28,007 nt of DNA from RGIG1918 sp045536045. Its GTDB lineage: Bacteria; Cyanobacteriota; Vampirovibrionia; Gastranaerophilales; Gastranaerophilaceae. The DNA lies in NCBI GenBank assembly GCA_045536045.1, contig JAZSMU010000064.1:1-28007 (forward strand), written 5' to 3'. Every line of letters starts with the position of its first letter. Positions within the stretch are counted from its first letter, which is position 1. The notes beneath the pieces are model-generated. The model did not search any database. It had not been told where the DNA came from and worked only from the letters and a program-made list of their open reading frames with translations. Made by a program: the position numbers and the translations under genes. Below, in pieces: positions 1 through 6,189 of this stretch.

Positions 1-1
1 A

Positions 2-676
2 ATTACAAAAGAACTTTTGCAAAAAAATAATTATAGACAAGACGCATACATTCGCCCAACTATTTATAAATCAGCTCAAAAAGTTGGACCAAGCTTAATT
101 GACAACCCAGATAGCATTTTAATTTTTACAACTCCTCTAGGAGATTATGTTGATACATCAAAAGGTTTAAGTGTATGCACTTCTAGCTGGGATAGACTTG
201 AAGACAATTCAATTCCTCCAAGAGCAAAAATTTCTGGTGCTTATGCAAACACAGCCCTAATTGTTACAGAAGCAAAATTGGCTGGTTTTGATGATGCAAT
301 TGTTCTTTCAAACAATGGACATGTCGCAGAAGGAAGTGCAATGAACTTGTTCTTAATCAAAGGAAATACATTAATTACATCAAAAGAAACAAATAATATT
401 TTAGTTGGTGTTACTAGAAACACAATTATTGAACTTGCAGAAGAAATAAATTTGAAAGTTGTTGAAAGAGAAATAGATAGAACTGAAGTTTACTTGGCAG
501 ATGAAGCATTCTATTGTGGAACAGGTGCCCAAATTGCTCCAATTGCAAAAGTTGACAATAGAAATATTGGAACAGGAAGAGCTGGAGAAATTACTCTTGC
601 AATTCAAAGATTGTATTTTGATATTGTTCGTGGCGAAAATGAAGCCCACATGGATTGGCTAACAGAAATTTACTAA
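2..676 (+). CDS. ilvE: Branched-chain amino acid aminotransferase, 3' part (5' end outside window)
   Basis: The reading frame is open from base 2, so the gene starts upstream of the window; the TTG at 17 is an internal Leu codon, not a start. About 224 residues are visible. This is a PLP-dependent fold-type IV transaminase that performs the last, reversible step of valine, leucine and isoleucine synthesis with glutamate as amino donor. The segment RAKISGAY carries the expected PLP lysine (AAA at 227-229), followed by the class IV signature region NGHVAEGSAMNLF. The later YLADEAFYCGTGAQIAPI segment matches the IlvE C-terminal active-site wall. mlaE follows after one base, so the two are probably cotranscribed. 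I am confident of the family. D-amino-acid transaminase or 4-amino-4-deoxychorismate lyase are less likely because the YIRP...TSSWDR...PPRAK pattern is IlvE-like. Confidence 0.93.
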   Translation: MTKELLQKNNYRQDAYIRPTIYKSAQKVGPSLIDNPDSILIFTTPLGDYVDTSKGLSVCTSSWDRLEDNSIPPRAKISGAYANTALIVTEAKLAGFDDAIVLSNNGHVAEGSAMNLFLIKGNTLITSKETNNILVGVTRNTIIELAEEINLKVVEREIDRTEVYLADEAFYCGTGAQIAPIAKVDNRNIGTGRAGEITLAIQRLYFDIVRGENEAHMDWLTEIY

Positions 677-677
677 A

Positions 678-1418
678 ATGATTAATTTTATAGGTCAATG
701 TACTCAAAATTTAGGTAAAACCCTTAAATATATTTTTAAGGGTAACCTAAATTGGAAAAATGTTCTTTACCAAAGTGCAATTATTGGTTTTGATTCTTTA
801 GGAATTGCCTTAATGATAGTTTTTATTGCAGCTTCCGTTATTGCTCTTCAAGTTTCAAATCAATTTCTTTTAACGGGTGGAGAAAGCTATATTGGTGGCT
901 TTTTAGCAGTTGCTCTAATTAGAGAAATTGCTCCAGGTTTTGCAGCACTAGCAATTGGTGCAAGAGCAGGAACAGCAATTACAGCCGAAGTTGCGAATAT
1001 GCAAGTAACAGACCAAGTTGATGCTATGGAAGTTTTGGGTGTAGATTCTGTTGGCTATTATTTTGCCCCAAGATTCATTGCTTCAATTTTTACAGTTTCT
1101 TTAGTTGTTATTTTGGCAGAATTTATAGGCATTATGGCAGGTATGCTAATTTCATATTTAACCATTGGCTTGCACCCAAATAGATACTTGGCAAGTGTGT
1201 GGCTCATGCTTACAATGAAGGATTTATTTGTTAGCATCTTGAAGGGTGGAATTTTTGGTGGTATTATAGCGATAGTCTGTTCTACGGTTGGGTATAATAC
1301 AACAGGCGGTGCCAAAGGAGTTGGCGAAAGCACTACAAAATCAGCAATTTTATGCACAATGTTTTTGCTTTTAGCTGACCTCCTCGTAGGATTTCTATTC
1401 TATATGGCAGGCAATTAA
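678..1418 (+). CDS. mlaE: MlaE-family ABC transporter permease (phospholipid/lipid transport)
   Basis: This 246-residue inner-membrane permease has about five or six hydrophobic segments. It carries the MlaE hallmark: a GARAGTAITAEVANM segment followed by QVDAMEVLGVD at about residues 95-120. MlaE proteins form the membrane core of an ABC transporter that moves phospholipids between inner and outer membrane in diderms; cyanobacterial and plastid homologues (TGD1 type) do the same with lipids. The ATG at 678 lies one base after the ilvE stop, so translation is probably coupled. No MlaF ATPase or MlaD (MCE) gene is nearby, so partners must be encoded elsewhere, as is common in cyanobacteria-related genomes. 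The presence of this gene supports a diderm envelope. Confidence 0.92.
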   Translation: MINFIGQCTQNLGKTLKYIFKGNLNWKNVLYQSAIIGFDSLGIALMIVFIAASVIALQVSNQFLLTGGESYIGGFLAVALIREIAPGFAALAIGARAGTAITAEVANMQVTDQVDAMEVLGVDSVGYYFAPRFIASIFTVSLVVILAEFIGIMAGMLISYLTIGLHPNRYLASVWLMLTMKDLFVSILKGGIFGGIIAIVCSTVGYNTTGGAKGVGESTTKSAILCTMFLLLADLLVGFLFYMAGN

Positions 1419-1484
1419 ATAAAAAACATGCAAAATAAATTATTTAGAGTTTTTTAACAAAATACATGAATTAAGGATTGGCGA

Positions 1485-2444
1485 ATGAAAGTTTCAAACA
1501 TAACCCCACAGATAAGTCCAAAAAATCATCTTTCTTTCAAGAAAAATGAGGAAAAAGTGGGTGCTGAAACAGCTCAATTTGATACAACATTCCAAGAAAG
1601 CCCTATTAAAGAAAATTTCATAGTTGATAACAGTATTAAAAGCATGGAAGAAGCTTTTAATTACATGGAAAACAGAAGAATCTTGAACAATTTACTAGAA
1701 CAAGATTTAGAATCCGAAAATGGAATTGTTCTAGATATTAAAAAAGGGTTTATTAAAGAATTTGCACATAAGGTTGGGACTAGCAAAAAACCAATTATGA
1801 TAGCAGTTACAGGAGAATCTGCTAGTGGTAAATCAACATTTACTGAAGTTGTTAGAAATTATGCTCAAAAAAATAATTCTCCAATTACATTCTTTAAAAC
1901 AGACAGCTATTTTAGAGATATTTCAGACAAAATTAAAGAGCAAGGCTCTTTTGGAAACCTTATGAAGTCAGGCTTTGACCTTGATAATCCAAATAACTTC
2001 TATTTAGATGAATTAAAAGAAAATCTAATTGACCTAAAGGAAGGGCGAGAAACAAAAGGGCGAAAATATCTTCTAAACGGCACGGGCGTTAGTATGAAAG
2101 ATGCCATCCATTACAACCCAAATAAGATTATTTTTGTTGAGGGAACAGTTGCGATGTTAGATGGAATAGGCGAATTGTTTGACGCAAAAATTTATATTGA
2201 AGCTGATGAAGAAGTTAGAAAAAATAGATTAATTGAAAGAGCCAAAGAAAGAGGCGAAGACCTTGACGAGGCTCTTTTTCATTGGAATTATGTAAAAGAA
2301 GCTGGAAGAAAATTTGTTCAACCTGTTAAAGGGAAATGCGATATTATTTTATCTGGCGAATTTGATGCAGAATATGTTGAATTTTTGACTCATTCAATGA
2401 GTTTCATGCATTTTAATGAAGAAAATAATCCTAGAAATTATTAA
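1485..2444 (+). CDS. Uridine kinase / phosphoribulokinase-family P-loop protein with an N-terminal extension
   Basis: This 319-residue protein starts at ATG 1485, seven bases after an AAGGA ribosome-binding site. The core from about residue 100 is a nucleoside-kinase-like P-loop domain: Walker A GESASGKST at residues 110-118, a KTDSYF segment near residue 140 resembling the DxFY substrate loop of uridine kinases, and a lid-like RLIERAKERGED segment. The first 100 residues are not part of known kinase cores. They are polar and carry LSFKK at residues 16-20, the same kind of short N-terminal motif seen in the proteins at 13310 and 14058. The reaction is probably phosphorylation of a small molecule (uridine or cytidine in the family), but the extension and the divergent lid make the substrate uncertain. 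It stands alone between mlaE and the 2445-2972 regulatory stretch. Confidence 0.75.
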   Translation: MKVSNITPQISPKNHLSFKKNEEKVGAETAQFDTTFQESPIKENFIVDNSIKSMEEAFNYMENRRILNNLLEQDLESENGIVLDIKKGFIKEFAHKVGTSKKPIMIAVTGESASGKSTFTEVVRNYAQKNNSPITFFKTDSYFRDISDKIKEQGSFGNLMKSGFDLDNPNNFYLDELKENLIDLKEGRETKGRKYLLNGTGVSMKDAIHYNPNKIIFVEGTVAMLDGIGELFDAKIYIEADEEVRKNRLIERAKERGEDLDEALFHWNYVKEAGRKFVQPVKGKCDIILSGEFDAEYVEFLTHSMSFMHFNEENNPRNY

Positions 2445-2447
2445 TTT

Positions 2448-2475
2448 TTGTAAACATTAATTTAGATTTTATAAA
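2448..2475 (+). promoter_or_regulatory. Predicted sigma-70 promoter for the small ORF at 2522
   Basis: TTGTAA (2448-2453) and TATAAA (2470-2475) are separated by 16 bases, placing the transcript start near 2482, just inside the left arm of the inverted repeat at 2477-2522. Confidence 0.5.
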
Positions 2476-2476
2476 G

Positions 2477-2522
2477 TTTTATGCCTAAAATCCGTAATAA
2501 ATATTACAAGGCAGGCATAAAA
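2477..2522 (+). repeat. Perfect 10-bp inverted repeat with nested hairpin covering the RBS and first base of the start codon
   Basis: TTTTATGCCT (2477-2486) is exactly complementary to AGGCATAAAA (2513-2522). Between them sits a second perfect stem, GTAAT/ATTAC, inside GTAATAAATATTAC (about 2494-2507). The right arm contains part of the AAGGCAGG ribosome-binding region and ends on the A of the ATG at 2522. It could be an RNA hairpin hiding the translation start or, because the left arm overlaps the predicted transcript start, a dyad operator for a protein. Confidence 0.6.
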
Positions 2523-2677
2523 TGTTTAAAAAATTAGAAAAATCAACATCAAATCTAACAGATTGCACATATATGATTTTAAATGGCGCTAGAAAAAGAC
2601 GTTCATTAGCGATTAGTGCCGTTAAAGCATTAAATTCACAAACAGGAATTGAAACAAATATTGCTGTTGTGAGATAA
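2522..2677 (+). CDS. Small basic protein of 51 residues, unidentified
   Basis: An ATG at 2522 opens a 51-codon frame ending in TAA at 2675-2677. It is preceded by AAGG/AGG about 7-12 bases upstream, has its own predicted promoter, and is followed about 30 bases later by a strong terminator, so it has the full architecture of a gene despite its size. The product (MFKKLEKSTS... to ...NIAVVR) has a basic central patch, GARKRR, at residues 22-27. The stretch LEKSTSNLTDCTYMILNGAR loosely recalls the N-terminal helix of RNA polymerase omega subunits, whose conserved core ends in an A(K/R)RAR segment. The match is too weak and the protein too short to name it rpoZ. Another possibility is a small regulatory or leader peptide. 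Confidence is for being a real gene. Confidence 0.55.
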   Translation: MFKKLEKSTSNLTDCTYMILNGARKRRSLAISAVKALNSQTGIETNIAVVR

Positions 2678-2705
2678 GTTTATATTCTTTAGTGAATATC
2701 ATTTC

Positions 2706-2729
2706 AAAGCACCGACGAGGTGCTTTTTT
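2706..2729 (+). terminator. Rho-independent terminator of the small ORF
   Basis: AAAGCACC (2706-2713), loop GACGA and GGTGCTTT (2719-2726) form a perfect 8-bp stem followed by more T residues. It is oriented for plus-strand transcription; on the minus strand no T-run follows. Confidence 0.85.
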
Positions 2730-2732
2730 AAT

Positions 2733-2938
2733 GGGTGCTCTACATAGAGTAATTTCGTACCTATCGTTCTCCGATAGGGGGGTGAGTGCCTCGGTAAATC
2801 CGTTTCCTGCGAGAATTTCTTCTTTAAATGCAGGTCTACTTCAATTACCTCAACTATCCGAATATCAGATTAATTTTTAAGAGCTGCTCTCCCAGTTAAT
2901 AAAAATGTAGGACAAAATTAACATCCATATAGAGCACT
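2733..2938 (-). ncRNA. ssrS: Structured RNA of about 205 nt, probable 6S RNA
   Basis: The two ends form a closing helix: 2735-2745 pairs with 2927-2937 over 11 bp. The only non-Watson-Crick pair is G-U if the minus strand is transcribed but A-C if the plus strand is, so strand asymmetry favours minus. A good promoter (TTGAAA, 18 bp, TACAAT with extended TG) ends just before this helix on the same strand. Internally, 2760-2778 forms a perfect 7-bp hairpin preceded on the minus strand by CACUCACC, matching the layout of the 3' side of the 6S central bubble (in E. coli, AUUCACC then a hairpin then UUAC). Length fits 6S RNA, which binds housekeeping RNA polymerase by mimicking an open promoter. 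I aligned from memory only, so the family name is less certain than the RNA itself. Confidence 0.58.
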
Positions 2939-2941
2939 AAT

Positions 2942-2971
2942 ATTGTAGCACATGCTTTAATTTTTTTTCAA
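2942..2971 (-). promoter_or_regulatory. Strong minus-strand promoter for the structured RNA
   Basis: Reading the minus strand, TTGAAA (2971-2966) and TACAAT (2947-2942) are 18 bases apart, with TG one base before the -10 (extended -10). The predicted start falls at about 2938-2935, at the base of the RNA's closing helix. It abuts the fliN stop codon. Confidence 0.7.
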
Positions 2972-2972
2972 A

Positions 2973-3266
2973 TTAAGAATTTAGGTCAATAATTTCAGTA
3001 ATTTTAACACCAAAATTCTTATTAACTGCAACGATTTCTCCCTTTGCAATTAAAACGCTATCTAAAAATATATCTATTGTTTCATTATTTTTTTTGTTTA
3101 ATTTAACAATTGTGCCGTTTACATATTCTAAAACAGATTTCAATGGCACTTTTTGCACACCTAATTCAGCAGTCAGAACAACTTCAACATTGGCAATTCT
3201 GTCTAAGTTCTCTTGCCCAAGTTTTGATAATTTATTTTTTAATTCTAAAACCTCTGATTTTGCCAT
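2973..3266 (-). CDS. fliN: Flagellar motor switch protein FliN (SpoA domain)
   Basis: The product is 97 residues if it starts at ATG 3266, or 100 from an in-frame GTG at 3275. I prefer the ATG. Neither has a well-spaced Shine-Dalgarno, and a -10-like TATTAT/TATAAA at 3278-3286 would give a very short leader. Residues about 20-95 form a complete SpoA/FliN domain: LDRIANVEVVLTAELG, then a VPLKSVLEYVNGTIVKL segment, and the very typical ending LIAKGEIVAVNKNFGVKITEI. FliN forms the lower C-ring of the flagellar motor and takes part in torque switching and export-chaperone docking. The N-terminal part of longer FliN proteins is missing, which is common. It follows the GAF-GGDEF gene on the same strand after about 40 bases. 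Confidence 0.88.
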   Translation of the reverse strand: MAKSEVLELKNKLSKLGQENLDRIANVEVVLTAELGVQKVPLKSVLEYVNGTIVKLNKKNNETIDIFLDSVLIAKGEIVAVNKNFGVKITEIIDLNS

Positions 3267-3305
3267 TTCTCTCACATTTTATAATATTTTCGGGCTGAAT
3301 GCAAA

Positions 3306-4958
3306 TTAGCCTTGACCGAAATATAGCTCATCCAACATTTGTTCTTTTAATTCTTCAGTTTCGTCTTTTATGTTTCTTTTTTCTTGGCAACCTTCTTTAT
3401 AATAAATTGAAACAACATTTTTGCCATTGTGTTTAGAGTGATACAATGCTTTATCTGCTGAATCTATAAGAACCTTAGCATCAACACCATCTGTTGGATG
3501 TTCTGCAATACCAATACTAACTGTTGGCGAAATTTGAACATTATCTTTTGTTGTTACAACGATTTTTTCAATTGCTTTTCTTAATCTTTCTGCAATAACT
3601 AAAGCGTCTTCTTTGCCTGTTTCTGGAAGTATAACAACAAATTCTTCTCCACCATAACGAGCTGGAGTGTCAATTTTGCGAACCATATTAGAAATACAAG
3701 CTGCAACTTCTCTCAAAATTGCATCACCTGTTAAGTGTCCGTAAGTATCGTTAACACCTTTAAAATTGTCAATATCCATCATTAATAAAGACATTTTGTG
3801 TTTATAACGAATACATCTTCTCAATTCGTTTTCTAGTAAAGTATAGAAATGTCTTGAGATATAAAGCTTAGTTAAACCATCTTTTGTTGCAAGTTCATAA
3901 AGTTTTGCGTTATCAATTGCAATTGCAGCTTGGTTTGCTAAAGAATACATAAACTCCATATCTTTTTGGTTGAAGAGTTTGTTATTCTTTTTGTTTGAAA
4001 TGTTAATAACACCAATTGTTTCCCCTTTAACAATTAGAGGAACACAAAGAAGTGATTTTGTTGAAGATAGAGAAACTTTTTGAGAAAATCTTGGGTCCAT
4101 TGAACCTAAGTTTGTAATAATTGGTTTCTTTTCTAAAAATACTGTTCCTGCAATACCTTCGCCAACTTTAATTGTTGAACATTGAATTGTGCCATTGTTA
4201 ATTGCATCTTCAACTCTTTTGTCTGGAAGCCCATAAACAACTTTAACAATTAAAGAATTTGAGCTAAAGTCATAAAGCATTAACGAGCCTTTTTCGGCTT
4301 CAAGAGTAACAAGTGCTTTACTTAAAATAACTTGTAGTAATCGTTTAAGGTCATCTATAAAGTTTACTGCTTGAGAAATGTTATAAAGAATTGAAATGTT
4401 GTATAAAGATTTTTGTAAATCATTAATTTCAGTTTCTTTTTTCTTAGCTTCAAGATATTTAACCATAATAGGCTCAATATATCTGAATAAATTCTCTAAA
4501 ACAGCCACTTGCTCAACTGTCAAATCATTATCTTCTCTGTTTTTGCCTAAGAAACAAAACGCAATTGGAGTTTGTTTTTCAAACATAACAGATAAATATC
4601 TTGTGTTTGCAACATTATGGTCATGTTTTTTAAGGAAAGTGCTAAATAACACTTGATTTTCATCAAAAGTTTTTGTAACTTTGTTTTCACTTAAAACTGC
4701 CCAAAGAGCATCATTATTTGTTTCAAATTCAAAATATTCATCTGAAAATGTGTTTTGTTTAGTTGGAACTAAACGAAACATGTCATTTTGATATAGATAA
4801 AATGAAATTCTATCTATGTTAAATTCTTCTGAAATATAATCTGAAATATGCCTAATAAAATCGTCAACATCAAGAGTTTGATTAGCTATTGAGCTAATCT
4901 TAAAAAGTTCTTGAAGATTTTGCAAGTCTGTTTCTAGATGTGTGTAATTATTTGACAT
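3306..4958 (-). CDS. GAF-GGDEF diguanylate cyclase
   Basis: This 550-residue protein has no clear membrane segment. Residues 1-165 look like a divergent GAF-type domain, residues 187-350 form a good GAF domain (ending ANQAAIAIDNAKLYELA), and residues 355-520 a GGDEF domain. The active-site loop is GGEEF at 436-440, with the product-inhibition I-site RxxD (RKID, 427-430) exactly five residues before it, so it should be an active, feedback-inhibited cyclase making c-di-GMP from two GTP. The metal-binding segment MMDIDNFKGVND (393-404) is intact. It lies upstream of fliN on the same strand, consistent with control of motility. The ATG has no Shine-Dalgarno, and TATAAT lies eight bases before it, so the mRNA leader may be only about two bases. 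Confidence 0.93.
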   Translation of the reverse strand: MSNNYTHLETDLQNLQELFKISSIANQTLDVDDFIRHISDYISEEFNIDRISFYLYQNDMFRLVPTKQNTFSDEYFEFETNNDALWAVLSENKVTKTFDENQVLFSTFLKKHDHNVANTRYLSVMFEKQTPIAFCFLGKNREDNDLTVEQVAVLENLFRYIEPIMVKYLEAKKKETEINDLQKSLYNISILYNISQAVNFIDDLKRLLQVILSKALVTLEAEKGSLMLYDFSSNSLIVKVVYGLPDKRVEDAINNGTIQCSTIKVGEGIAGTVFLEKKPIITNLGSMDPRFSQKVSLSSTKSLLCVPLIVKGETIGVINISNKKNNKLFNQKDMEFMYSLANQAAIAIDNAKLYELATKDGLTKLYISRHFYTLLENELRRCIRYKHKMSLLMMDIDNFKGVNDTYGHLTGDAILREVAACISNMVRKIDTPARYGGEEFVVILPETGKEDALVIAERLRKAIEKIVVTTKDNVQISPTVSIGIAEHPTDGVDAKVLIDSADKALYHSKHNGKNVVSIYYKEGCQEKRNIKDETEELKEQMLDELYFGQG

Positions 4959-4966
4959 TTCAAACG

Positions 4967-4972
4967 ATTATA
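4967..4972 (-). promoter_or_regulatory. -10 box of the GAF-GGDEF gene, near-leaderless
   Basis: TATAAT on the minus strand (4972-4967) ends eight bases before the ATG at 4958, which would place the transcript start about two bases upstream of the start codon. The -35 region is poor. Confidence 0.45.
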
Positions 4973-5050
4973 TACTACTCTTATTATTATAATGTACTTA
5001 GTATATTAATACAAATTTTTTAAGATTATATCGGAAATTTAGGGGATTAT

Positions 5051-5917
5051 ATGTCAAATATTTGTAAAAATTGGACAGATTGGCTCAATAAAACAAGATT
5101 TTCTTACATGACAGAGGTTCAAAGAGCACAAACTCTTAATTGGCTAATCTCAGTTAAAGATACCCTAATTGAAAAAGGAGATATTAAAGCAGGCGATAAA
5201 ATTATTGATATCGGTTGTGGCACAGGGCTTATGGGCTTTGGCATTTTAGAAAAGTTTCAAGATAATGTTGAAATTATAATGAGTGATAAATTTGAAGATT
5301 GTCTTGTTGAGTGCGAAAATTTCTTAAAAACTCTTAACACTCCAAACAAAATTACATTTTTGCAATCTGACTGTGCAGATATAAAACTTCCTGATAATTA
5401 CATAGATAAGGCTTTTATGCGTTCTGTTTTAGTGCATATTGTAGACAAACAAAGTGCAATTAATGATATTTATAGAATCTTAAAGTCTGGTGGCTCATTT
5501 ATTGCTTTTGAACCTATAATCGCCTCAAACACAAGATATTGGGAGCTTGTTGAGCCAAATTTAATAGAAGATTATGAAGAATTTAAGCAAGCTGAAAATG
5601 ATTTTATGTCAAATCCTAATAATTCGCTTGTAAATTTTGACCAAAATTCGCTTGCACAAAACCTTGAAAGTGCTGGTTTTAATGATGGCACACTTGATGT
5701 TAACACTGTTGAATCTAATTATTTAGTTGATGAAAACACGATTATAAAATGGTTTGCAGGAAAACCATCTCCAGACCAAATGAGTGTTAAAGAAAGATTT
5801 TTGACTTATTTTGATGAAAAAAAAGTTGATAAATATATTTCTCAATATGTTAAAGCTCTTGAGGGCAGTGAAGTATCAATTAAAACAAACACTTTATTTA
5901 TAAAGGCAATTAAATAA
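5051..5917 (+). CDS. Class I SAM-dependent methyltransferase
   Basis: This 288-residue soluble protein starts at ATG 5051, five bases after an AGGGG ribosome-binding site. The Rossmann-type methyltransferase fold is marked by motif I, KIIDIGCGTGLMGFG (residues 50-64), an acidic residue at the end of strand 2 (MSDKF), QSDCADIKLPDNYIDKAFMR as the motif for adenine binding and post-I, and ILKSGGSFIAFEP as motif III. It transfers a methyl group from S-adenosylmethionine, but nothing identifies the acceptor; the family includes UbiE-like and small-molecule methyltransferases. The C-terminal 110 residues are acidic and not diagnostic. Its stop overlaps the rnpM start (TAATG), so the two are translated together. 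Confidence 0.85.
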   Translation: MSNICKNWTDWLNKTRFSYMTEVQRAQTLNWLISVKDTLIEKGDIKAGDKIIDIGCGTGLMGFGILEKFQDNVEIIMSDKFEDCLVECENFLKTLNTPNKITFLQSDCADIKLPDNYIDKAFMRSVLVHIVDKQSAINDIYRILKSGGSFIAFEPIIASNTRYWELVEPNLIEDYEEFKQAENDFMSNPNNSLVNFDQNSLAQNLESAGFNDGTLDVNTVESNYLVDENTIIKWFAGKPSPDQMSVKERFLTYFDEKKVDKYISQYVKALEGSEVSIKTNTLFIKAIK

Positions 5918-6189
5918 TGGAAATAATTAGAAAATGTCAAGGCTGTGGAAAATTGGCAGACAGATGCGAGCTTATAAAAATTACAAAATCTAATAAAACA
6001 GGAGAAGTTAGGATAAATCCTGGCTCAAAATTCATGGGAAGAAGCCTTTATATTTGCAAAAATCATGAATGCTTAAAGCAAATTCTTAAAAAGAAAAAAA
6101 TTCAAAAAGAATTTAAAATTAAAACTCAAGAAGAAATGGATTTTATAATTATTGAATTAACAGACTTGATTAATAGCCATCTCCAATAG
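5917..6189 (+). CDS. rnpM: RnpM/YlxR-family RNA-binding protein (DUF448)
   Basis: This 90-residue protein opens with RKCQGCGK (Cys7 and Cys10), then a basic strand, and GRSLYICKNHECL at about residues 41-53, which is the classic YlxR layout of a CxxC-like turn, GR(S/G)xYxC and a C-terminal basic helix. YlxR proteins bind RNA; the Bacillus member was renamed RnpM because it modulates RNase P. In most genomes it sits between nusA and infB. Here it overlaps a methyltransferase gene by one base and has no translation genes beside it. Its last 20 bases overlap the 3' end of flhA on the other strand (6170-6189). I am confident of the family; the function in this organism is inferred. Confidence 0.87.
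   Translation: MEIIRKCQGCGKLADRCELIKITKSNKTGEVRINPGSKFMGRSLYICKNHECLKQILKKKKIQKEFKIKTQEEMDFIIIELTDLINSHLQ

Noticed and set aside
2692..2880. 62-codon plus-strand ORF downstream of the small protein
   Set aside because: It runs through the terminator at 2706-2729 and the structured RNA on the other strand, has no ribosome-binding site, and its composition is unlike neighbouring genes. The base-paired RNA explains the sequence better.
2733..2938. SRP RNA, tmRNA, RNase P RNA or a riboswitch as the identity of the structured RNA
   Set aside because: I found neither the SRP GGAAGC-type tetraloop region, nor tmRNA ends or tag, nor the RNase P conserved core, nor aptamer boxes such as the TPP or cobalamin consensus. 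Length and layout fit 6S better.
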